Source of the DNA: CAG-841 sp963614875
GTDB taxonomy: Bacteria > Bacillota > Clostridia > Oscillospirales > CAG-272
Assembly (NCBI GenBank): GCA_963614875.1
Contig: CAVEFC010000006.1
Span: 1 to 48,730, forward strand
Length of the DNA: 48,730 bases
Direction: 5' to 3'
Shown here: in pieces, positions 6,724 to 12,840 of the stretch
Position numbering within the stretch: position 1 is the first letter of the stretch
Layout: each line of letters begins with the position of its first letter
Notes under the pieces: generated by a model
Databases searched by the model: none
What the model was told of the DNA's origin: nothing
What the model saw: the letters and a program-made list of their open reading frames with translations, nothing else
Made by a program: the position numbers and the translations under genes

Positions 6724-6762
6724 GATCGCGGCGGTAATGCTTACCGCCGCGATCGCGTTTTT
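6724..6762 (+). terminator. Rho-independent terminator of the DUF4430 gene
   Basis: A perfect 14-bp stem, GATCGCGGCGGTAA (6724-6737) with TTACCGCCGCGATC (6741-6754), followed by GCGTTTTT. The riboswitch transcript is therefore monocistronic. Confidence 0.92.
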
Positions 6763-6797
6763 ATGAAGTTTGTCGCAGATGAGTGCGCTGTTTGCAA

Positions 6798-6954
6798 GGG
6801 TACGCCTCATCCACCGTTGAAGTGGTTCCCCTTCTCCAACTGGAGAAGGCTTATAAACTCTGTACATCGTCCCCGATAATTGAAGTTTCTTTTGCCTACT
6901 TTTCTTTTCCAAAGAAAAGTACGGTGCCTTCTTTTCTTCACGAAGAAAAGTAGG
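6798..6954 (-). repeat. Dispersed repeat, copy A (abuts the pfkA stop codon)
   Basis: Read on the minus strand, the element begins immediately after the pfkA stop with CCTACTTTTCTTC and contains two AAGAAAAGTA-type hairpins. It then runs CAAAAGAAACTTC, TTATCGGGGACGAT, TTTATAAGCCTTCTCC, its inverted partner GGAGAAGG, and ends GGTGGATGAGGCGTACCC. The same string of blocks occurs at 12273 and 27250. It is non-coding and probably works as the 3' untranslated region or terminator of pfkA. Confidence 0.75.
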
Positions 6955-8016
6955 TTATTGGATTTCGTCGGCTATTTCGTAGAGGCGCTGCATATCGCCG
7001 AGAACCTTTGCACAGCGAGCCTCCATGGAAGCCTTGTCCTCGGGAGAAAGCGCCGCGATTTCTTCGGGCGTGATTTTCTTTTTGAACATTCTGTCAACCG
7101 TGAGCGCATATTTTATATCCGTGCAGCAGATCTTGTCGTCAACCTTGCAAACAACAAGGTCGGAATGTCCGGCAAGAAGCTGATCAACAGCGCAAACGCC
7201 CATTTCGGAAGCAACGAGCCTGTCTGTGAGAGTAGGCGAGCCGCCGCGCTGAACGTGCGCAAGACGCGCGAATTTTGTTTCAACGCCGGTCTTGTCCTGA
7301 ATGGTCTTTGCGAGCTGCTCGGCATAGCCGGGAAGTCCTTCGGAAACGATAACGATAAACGCTCTCTTGCCGCCGGCTCTGGCTCTCTTTATATCTTCTA
7401 TCGCCTTGTCCTCGTTGAACGGGATTTCGGCAATGGCAACGGCTGTCGCGCCCGTGGCAATGGCTGTGCGAAGAGCAATATGTCCTGCCCAACGCCCCAT
7501 AACCTCAACAACATCGCAGCGCGCGTGCGACTCGCATGTGTCGCGGAGACGGTCAACCATATCTATAACGGTGTTCATCGCCGTGTCAAAGCCTATCGTG
7601 TAGTCGGTGGAGGTGATATCATTGTCTATCGTGCCGGGAATACCTATTGTGGGTATGCCGCGCTTTGAAAGGTCGGTTGCGCCTCTGAACGTGCCGTCGC
7701 CGCCGATGGCTATGATACCGTCAATGTGATTTTTCTCGCATACCGCAATGGCTTTTGCCATACCCTCTTCGGTTTTGAATTCAAGACAGCGGTCTGTATA
7801 AAGCACCGTGCCGCCCTTTGTTATAATGTTGGATACGTCGGAGGGGGACTTTACAAGCACCATATTGTCGTTTATAAGTCCCTTGTAGCCTTCGTAAATA
7901 CCGTAAACCTCAACGCCTCTTGCAAGAGCGGCTCTTGCGGCTGCTCTGTATGCGGCGTTCATTCCGGGAGCGTCTCCGCCCGATGTAAGTATGCCTATTC
8001 TTCTGAACTGTTTCAT
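6955..8016 (-). CDS. pfkA: ATP-dependent 6-phosphofructokinase
   Basis: A 353-residue glycolytic enzyme that phosphorylates fructose 6-phosphate to fructose 1,6-bisphosphate. Visible motifs are the N-terminal GILTSGGDAPGMNA, the nucleotide loop IGGDGTFRGA and the catalytic GIPGTIDNDI. GGDG (rather than GGDD) and PGTIDND (rather than PKTIDND) point to ATP, not pyrophosphate, as donor. GGAAGG lies about ten bases before the ATG. It is the last gene of a minus-strand group with a DUF6062 gene and an endonuclease/phosphatase-family gene; the 42-base AT-rich gap upstream does not show a clear promoter. A dispersed repeat starts directly at its stop codon. Confidence 0.95.
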   Translation of the reverse strand: MKQFRRIGILTSGGDAPGMNAAYRAAARAALARGVEVYGIYEGYKGLINDNMVLVKSPSDVSNIITKGGTVLYTDRCLEFKTEEGMAKAIAVCEKNHIDGIIAIGGDGTFRGATDLSKRGIPTIGIPGTIDNDITSTDYTIGFDTAMNTVIDMVDRLRDTCESHARCDVVEVMGRWAGHIALRTAIATGATAVAIAEIPFNEDKAIEDIKRARAGGKRAFIVIVSEGLPGYAEQLAKTIQDKTGVETKFARLAHVQRGGSPTLTDRLVASEMGVCAVDQLLAGHSDLVVCKVDDKICCTDIKYALTVDRMFKKKITPEEIAALSPEDKASMEARCAKVLGDMQRLYEIADEIQ

Positions 8017-8058
8017 TGTTTTAGCCTTCCTTGTTTTATATTTTTATTTTGAATTTTT

Positions 8059-8775
8059 TTATTTTTCTTCCGAATTTACTCCGCCGCAAAGGAAATTTAT
8101 CGCGCGCGGAACGGAATCCTTTGCGTTGTACCACGGCTCCGAATCGTAGCGATAGTCAAACTTTTTGCAAAACCAGCTGACATCCTCCCCGAGCGAGCCG
8201 ATATATTTTTTCATTATTTCGCGCGAAACGGAGAAAAACTCTCCGAACTGCTTTTTTTGCAGATTGTTTCTTCCCGCAAAGAGAAGAAGCCTGTAATGCG
8301 GCAGACAAAAGCACGTCTGCTTTTTGTATTTTTCACGGAATTCCTCTTCGTTTTCCCAAAGATATATCACCGTGCCGAGCATTTTTGAAAAGGCGTCCTC
8401 GGTGCGCGAGCAGACATAGCACGAATCTTCAAGCTTTTTCAGCTTTTCTTCTTCTTTCAGACCTTTGCCGTCAAAAAGCGTGCCGCCGGAAAAAATCTCC
8501 TTTTCGGTTTCCGCTATGTGACTTTCTAGCACAAGTGCAAGCGGAAGTCTGCTGCCTCCGCCGCCGGTCATCATATCGAAATGCTTGCGGCAAAAGCCCT
8601 TTTTGTTCGTTTCGATACGGACGTCGGGCTCCATCATTGCCGCGCCCATAATGCGCTGGAGCTCGTTTTTTTCAAGCATTCTGCGCATAAGACAGAGCGG
8701 ACAGTCGGGGGTTTCGCTTCCGAGCGTTTTGTCAAACGCTTCGTTTATCGGTATGGTATATATTTTTTCTGCCAC
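8059..8775 (-). CDS. DUF6062 family protein with paired Cys/His motifs
   Basis: A 238-residue protein recognised as the clostridial DUF6062 type: IYTIPINEAFD, then TPDCPLCLMRRMLE. Four small motifs recur in two sets: CPLC (about 25-28) with FCRKHFDMM (about 62), and CYVC (about 120) with CFCLPHYRLLL (about 155). This spacing suggests two metal- or cofactor-binding units. There is no signal peptide or membrane helix, so it is cytoplasmic. The start is GTG at 8775, preceded by AGGAGA. It lies 22 bases downstream of the endonuclease/phosphatase gene and is probably cotranscribed with it. Biochemical function is unknown. Confidence 0.7.
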   Translation of the reverse strand: MAEKIYTIPINEAFDKTLGSETPDCPLCLMRRMLEKNELQRIMGAAMMEPDVRIETNKKGFCRKHFDMMTGGGGSRLPLALVLESHIAETEKEIFSGGTLFDGKGLKEEEKLKKLEDSCYVCSRTEDAFSKMLGTVIYLWENEEEFREKYKKQTCFCLPHYRLLLFAGRNNLQKKQFGEFFSVSREIMKKYIGSLGEDVSWFCKKFDYRYDSEPWYNAKDSVPRAINFLCGGVNSEEK

Positions 8776-8797
8776 TTACGGATTTCTCCTTTCGGGA

Positions 8798-9556
8798 TCA
8801 GACGTTCAGCTCAACGTTTGCAATATACGCTCTGTGGTCGGAGAGCTGTTTGTTTATTATTTCAACGGATTCGGTTCTGAATTCCTTGCTGACGAAAATA
8901 TAATCTATCTTCTGGTCGGCGCCGAATTCGGAATTTGTGGGGAACGTTATGGCGCTCTGATCGGGATACACGTCAAAGGTGTCGGAGAGCAGCTCGCGGA
9001 TGGGATCGAGAACGGGATCGCTTGGCTGAGCGTTGAAATCGCCCATAACGATTATGGGACGCTCGCTGTCCTTTATAAGCTCCGCCATAATTTTTACGGC
9101 GTTTGCTCTTTCCGCCTTTGCAAGACCGAAATGCGAAACGAAAACGTCAACGTCGACTCCGCCGAAATCGACGAGCGCATTGAGAATGACTCTTGTTTCG
9201 TAATAAACGTCCTCGTCGCGCGTGACGGGATCGGGAATGGGGCAGATCCGCACGTTTTTTATATGGTGCTTTGAAAGAAAGCCGTTTCCGTAGTTGCCGG
9301 GCTTTCCGCCGTAAAGCCATGTGACAGCGGGAGCGAACGCATCTTCGTAGCCGAGAAGTCCGCCCAGAACCTGAGTGGTTTTTATTCTGCCGCTGCGGAC
9401 GAGCATATAGTCAACTTCGTTGAGTCCGCAGATGTCGGGAGCCTGCTCCTTTATAACCTCGGCATATTTTTCAACGGCATATTCGACGGGCTTTACAAGG
9501 CCCTTGCCGAAATCTCTCGTGCTGGCGATATTATATGTCATGAGCTTCAGTTTCAT
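8798..9556 (-). CDS. Endonuclease/exonuclease/phosphatase family protein
   Basis: A 252-residue member of the metal-dependent fold shared by exonuclease III, DNase I and inositol phosphatases. It shows MTYNIAS at the N-terminus, the Mg-ligand Glu in CGLNEVDYM, the central IVMGDFNAQPSD (Asp and Asn ligands), and the C-terminal ..SDHRAYIANV catalytic Asp-His pair. No signal peptide is seen, so it acts inside the cell. AGGAGG lies nine bases before the ATG. It is the first gene of the minus-strand group with DUF6062 and pfkA. A possible promoter (TTGACG, 16 bases, TATTGA) lies on the minus strand at about 9633-9606. The substrate (nucleic acid or phospho-compound) cannot be read from the sequence. 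Confidence 0.82.
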   Translation of the reverse strand: MKLKLMTYNIASTRDFGKGLVKPVEYAVEKYAEVIKEQAPDICGLNEVDYMLVRSGRIKTTQVLGGLLGYEDAFAPAVTWLYGGKPGNYGNGFLSKHHIKNVRICPIPDPVTRDEDVYYETRVILNALVDFGGVDVDVFVSHFGLAKAERANAVKIMAELIKDSERPIIVMGDFNAQPSDPVLDPIRELLSDTFDVYPDQSAITFPTNSEFGADQKIDYIFVSKEFRTESVEIINKQLSDHRAYIANVELNV

Positions 9557-9668
9557 AAAAATTTCCTCCTGAAATCAAAAGTTTGAATTTCTTTCAATAT
9601 GATATCACCTTTTTTCGTCAATTACAATAAAAAATCGTTAAATAATAATTAAAATTCACCTTGCTCGG

Positions 9669-9697
9669 TTGACAAAAAGCCGAAAATAAAGCATAAT
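9669..9697 (+). promoter_or_regulatory. Sigma-A-type promoter of the ogg operon
   Basis: TTGACA at 9669-9674, a 17-base spacer, and CATAAT at 9692-9697, followed by the ribosome binding site AAAGGAGGG at 9716. Confidence 0.7.
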
Positions 9698-9730
9698 TGA
9701 ATATAAACCGAAAGCAAAGGAGGGCGTGCA

Positions 9731-10591
9731 ATGAATTCCGTTATTGCGGACACGGGCAGAATAGTGTTTGAAGGCGTTGAAGATTTCTCTCCGGCGCTTA
9801 CGTTTGACTGCGGACAGTGCTTCAGGTTCGATGTGCTTCCCGACGGTTCGGCTGTCGGCACGGTCGGAAGAGAACACGCAAAAATCTCCGTTTCGGGCGA
9901 TACGCTTACGATAGACGGCGGAAAGGACGCGGAGTTCTGGCGCGGATATCTCGGTCTTGACGAGGATTACGGCGCGATAAAAAATGACATAGGCGAGCAT
10001 TTCGGAAAATACGGCGACGTCATTTTCGACGCAATGAAGGTCGGCGGCGGAATACATATTCTGCGGCAGGACAGGTGGGAGGCGCTCTGCTCGTTTATAG
10101 TTTCGCAGAACAACAACATCGGCAGAATAAAAAAGATAATCGCGCGGCTGTGCGAAAAATTCGGCGAGCCGTTTGGCTCGGACGGAAAAACGTATTATAC
10201 CTTTCCCACGGCGCAGGCGCTGGCAAGCGCCGGCACGGGCGAGATATTTTCCTGCGGAACGGGCTTTCGGGCAAAATACATAAGCGACGCGGCAAAGCGC
10301 GTTGCGTCGGGAGAAACGGATCTTGAATATATCGCCTCATTAAGCGATGAAAAAGCGACAGAGGAGCTTATGAAAATCTGCGGCGTCGGACCTAAGGTTG
10401 CAAACTGCACGCTGCTTTTCGGGTTTTACCGTCTGGCGTCGTTTCCGATAGACGTATGGATACGCCGCGTGCTTGATAAATATTACAAAGACGGAATAGA
10501 TCTCTGCGATCTCGGCTCTTATGCCGGAGTTGCTCAGCAGTATCTGTTTTATTACGAACGTTACAGACAAAACGGGGAGGACGGAAAATGA
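9731..10591 (+). CDS. ogg: 8-oxoguanine DNA glycosylase (OGG1/AlkA superfamily)
   Basis: A 286-residue bifunctional glycosylase/AP lyase that excises oxidised guanine. The N-terminal domain has TFDCGQCFRF, the hallmark of the OGG1 family. The helix-hairpin-helix is MKICGVGPKVANCTLLF, whose lysine matches the Schiff-base lysine of OGG1. The catalytic aspartate is in FPIDVWIRRVL, about 20 residues later. Length fits the clostridial OGG branch. The ATG at 9731 has AAAGGAGGG seven bases upstream. The stop codon overlaps the ATG of the next gene, a cysteine-rich protein of unknown function, which suggests the two are made in fixed proportion. Confidence 0.9.
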   Translation: MNSVIADTGRIVFEGVEDFSPALTFDCGQCFRFDVLPDGSAVGTVGREHAKISVSGDTLTIDGGKDAEFWRGYLGLDEDYGAIKNDIGEHFGKYGDVIFDAMKVGGGIHILRQDRWEALCSFIVSQNNNIGRIKKIIARLCEKFGEPFGSDGKTYYTFPTAQALASAGTGEIFSCGTGFRAKYISDAAKRVASGETDLEYIASLSDEKATEELMKICGVGPKVANCTLLFGFYRLASFPIDVWIRRVLDKYYKDGIDLCDLGSYAGVAQQYLFYYERYRQNGEDGK

Positions 10592-11250
10592 TCCTTGAAC
10601 CTAAAAAAATAGCGATTGCTTACCGATGCAGCGAATGCGGAGGGACGGTGAGGAGCGTTGTCGGCGCGCTTGCCCTTTCGGGCGATATGCTCCGCCTGAA
10701 ATGCGATTGCGGCGGAAGCGAGCTTGTTATAAACAAAACCTCGGACGGCAAATACCGTTTTACCGTGCCGTGCCCTTTCTGCGAATCCTCGCATTCGTTT
10801 GTCATATCGAGAAAAACGCTTACCTCACGCGAGCTTTTCACAATTCCGTGCGCCTATGCCGGAATAGATATTCTTTTTATAGGCGACGATGATAAGGTAA
10901 CGGAAGCGATAGAAGAATCCGACGAGGAGCTTTCCGAGCTTCTCGGCGAAAACTCTGTGGACGATCTTAAAAATCCGAAGGACGAAGAATGGGGCGACGC
11001 TCATCTTCAGGATCTTATAATTTTCACGCTCGGCGAGCTAGCCGAGGACGGCGATATAATCTGCGACTGCGGGGACGGCGGCGATTTTGTCGTTACTCCG
11101 CATCCGGACAGAGTTGAAATAGCCTGCAAAAAATGCGGCTGCAAAAGAGAAATTTCGTGCGAGGAGGGCAGTCTTGGGGCGCATGTGCTTTTTGACTGCG
11201 ACAAGTTCCGCCTTCTTCCGCCCGATGATATTAAGGAGGATAAACAATAA
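10588..11250 (+). CDS. Cysteine-rich (zinc-ribbon-like) protein of unknown function
   Basis: A 220-residue cytoplasmic protein I do not recognise. Its N-terminal half carries three CxxC-like pairs (YRCSECGG, KCDCGG, PCPFCESSH) and the C-terminal half two more (ICDCGDGG and IACKKCGCKREISC), so it probably binds two or more zinc ions. The middle, residues about 105-150, is strongly acidic. The start ATG overlaps the ogg stop (ATGA), and its own stop overlaps the start of the sugar kinase gene by one base. Close coupling to a DNA repair gene hints at nucleic-acid or protein-partner binding, but this is only inference. Confidence 0.65.
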   Translation: MILEPKKIAIAYRCSECGGTVRSVVGALALSGDMLRLKCDCGGSELVINKTSDGKYRFTVPCPFCESSHSFVISRKTLTSRELFTIPCAYAGIDILFIGDDDKVTEAIEESDEELSELLGENSVDDLKNPKDEEWGDAHLQDLIIFTLGELAEDGDIICDCGDGGDFVVTPHPDRVEIACKKCGCKREISCEEGSLGAHVLFDCDKFRLLPPDDIKEDKQ

Positions 11251-12272
11251 TGAAAAAAATAGTAAGCTTCGGCGAAATAATGCTTCGTCTTGCTCCGGAG
11301 GGCTATCTCCGTTTTGAGCAGGCGGACAAATTCTGCGCGACCTTCGGCGGCGCGGAAGCCAATGTTGCGGTATCGCTCGCACGCTTCGGCGAGGACGCGC
11401 ATTTCGTAACGAAAATTCCCGCAAACCCCATCGGCGACAGCTGCATCCGTTCTCTCCGCGCGGAAGGCGTAAACGTTTCGGATATAGTCCGCGGCGGAGA
11501 AAGACTCGGTATTTATTATGCCGAAAAAGGTGCGTCACAGCGTCCTTCAAAGGTTGTTTACGACCGTAAATACAGCTCGATATCGGCGGCGGAAAGCTCC
11601 GATTTCGATTGGGAAAAAATTCTTTCCGGCGCGGATTGGTTCCATTTCACCGGCATTACTCCCGCGCTTTCCGACGGAACGGCAAAAATATGTCTTGACG
11701 CGCTTAAAACGGCTAAAAAGCTCGGCGTAAAAACCAGCTGTGACCTCAACTTCCGCAAAAATCTGTGGACAAGCGAAAAAGCCGGCAAAGTTATGGGTGA
11801 GCTTATGACCTATGTCGATCTCTGCATCGCAAACGAGGAAGACGCCGACAAGGTTTTCGGTATAAAGGCGGCTTCGACCGACGTTGAAACGGGCAAGCTT
11901 GACAGAGACGGCTACAAGGAGGTTGCAAAGCAGCTTTGCGACCGTTTCGGCTGCTCTTCCGTTGCGATCACGCTCCGCGAAAGCATTACGGCAAACGACA
12001 ACAACTGGGCGGCTATGCTTTATTCCGGCGGCGAATGTTATTTCTCAAAGAAGTATGCGGTTCACATCGTTGACCGTGTCGGTGGCGGAGATTCCTTCGG
12101 CGCGGGACTTATTTACAGTCTTGTAAACGGCAAATCGCCTGCCGACGCCATTGAATTCGCAACGGCGGCATCCTGTCTCAAGCACACAATCGAGGGCGAC
12201 TTCAACCGCGTTTCCGCAGACGAAGTGAATGCTCTTGTAAAGGGCGGCGGCAGCGGCAGAGTTCAGCGCTGA
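11250..12272 (+). CDS. kdgK: PfkB family sugar kinase, 2-keto-3-deoxygluconate kinase type
   Basis: A 340-residue ribokinase-fold kinase. It starts VSFGEIMLRLAPEGY and carries the PfkB glycine-rich signature FGGAEANVAVSLARFG, then the C-terminal DRVGGGDSFGAGLIY, in which the Asp is the catalytic base and the glycines form the anion hole. The N-terminal pattern and FHFTGITPALSD fit the KDG kinase branch, which makes 2-keto-3-deoxy-6-phosphogluconate in uronate breakdown; fructokinase-like activity is an alternative. No KDPG aldolase is present in the window. The stop at 12270-12272 is followed directly by a dispersed repeat whose first hairpin may end the transcript. Confidence 0.82.
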   Translation: MKKIVSFGEIMLRLAPEGYLRFEQADKFCATFGGAEANVAVSLARFGEDAHFVTKIPANPIGDSCIRSLRAEGVNVSDIVRGGERLGIYYAEKGASQRPSKVVYDRKYSSISAAESSDFDWEKILSGADWFHFTGITPALSDGTAKICLDALKTAKKLGVKTSCDLNFRKNLWTSEKAGKVMGELMTYVDLCIANEEDADKVFGIKAASTDVETGKLDRDGYKEVAKQLCDRFGCSSVAITLRESITANDNNWAAMLYSGGECYFSKKYAVHIVDRVGGGDSFGAGLIYSLVNGKSPADAIEFATAASCLKHTIEGDFNRVSADEVNALVKGGGSGRVQR

Positions 12273-12625
12273 CCTACTTTTCTTTGGAAAAGAAAAGTAG
12301 GCAAAAGAAACTTCAATTATCGGGAATGATATACAGATTTTTTAATACCTGCGCAGACAGAGCTTATTGAAAAAGCAAAAGAAGCTTCAGTTATCGGGAA
12401 TGATATACAGATTTTTTAATACCTGCGCAGACAGAGCTTATTGAAAAAGCAAAAGAAGCTTCAGTTATCGGGAATGATATACAGAGTTTTTAATATCTGC
12501 GCAGACAGAGCTTATTGAAAAAGCAAAAGAAACTTCGGTTATCGGGAACGGTATACAGATTTTATAAGCCTTCTCCCATTGGAGAAGGGGAACCGCTTCA
12601 GCGGTGGATGAGGCGTACCCTCTCC
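12273..12625 (+). repeat. Dispersed repeat, copy B (abuts the kdgK stop; internally expanded)
   Basis: Begins at the base after the kdgK stop with CCTACTTTTCTT, TGG, AAAAGAAAAGTAGG. It then has the CAAAAGAAACTTC and TTATCGGG blocks (amplified as a 74-bp tandem), TTTATAAGCCTTCTCC with GGAGAAGG, CCGCTTCAGCGG, and GATGAGGCGTACCC. The block order and orientation relative to the upstream gene equal those of copies A and C. Frames that look open across it are conserved only because the DNA is repeated. Confidence 0.78.
12301..12522 (+). repeat. 74-bp tandem repeat, three full units plus a partial fourth
   Basis: Units start at 12301, 12375 and 12449, each beginning GCAAAAGAA and ending AGCTTATTGAAAAA. 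A fourth starts at 12523 and runs into the rest of the dispersed repeat. Units 2 and 3 are almost identical and unit 1 differs at a few positions, which indicates recent duplication. Confidence 0.9.
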
Positions 12626-12840
12626 GTCACGGCAAGCCGTGCCACCTCTCCCAAAGGGCGAGGCTTACGTTCCTTTTTAGGCTCTCCCTGTGGGTGAGAG
12701 GGATATGCTTGGTTTGCATAGCAAACCGAGCAGGCGTCGCCGAGACGGGAGTGGATTTGCAGTCACGCGCCTGCAACCTCAGCTTTACATTTTCGCAAAA
12801 ATATTTTTTCAAAAAACAAAATTATTTCAAGGTGGTTTTT
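12626..12840 (+). other. Repeat-derived intergenic DNA upstream of the GH31 gene
   Basis: Contains palindromic fragments such as ACGGCAAGCCGT, CCTCTCCCAAAGGGCGAGG and CTCTCCCTGTGGGTGAGAG, and a further TTTGCATAGCAAA palindrome. These resemble the ends of dispersed intergenic repeats rather than a gene. The frame open across it runs into the GH31 gene but has no credible start. No clear promoter was found here. Confidence 0.45.

Noticed and set aside
12301..12566. CRISPR-like array of 74-bp repeats
   Set aside because: The units are directly contiguous, without unique spacers, and no cas genes are present.
12515..12697. Small frame sharing the string KPSP-GEGEPLQRWMRRTL with a frame at 6613-6912
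   Set aside because: The peptide similarity comes from the shared DNA repeat (copies A and B). There is no ribosome binding site, and the frames run into unrelated sequence.
12604..12840. N-terminal extension of the GH31 frame
   Set aside because: The extra 79 codons are repeat-derived. The ATG at 12841 has its own ribosome binding site and begins the family homology.
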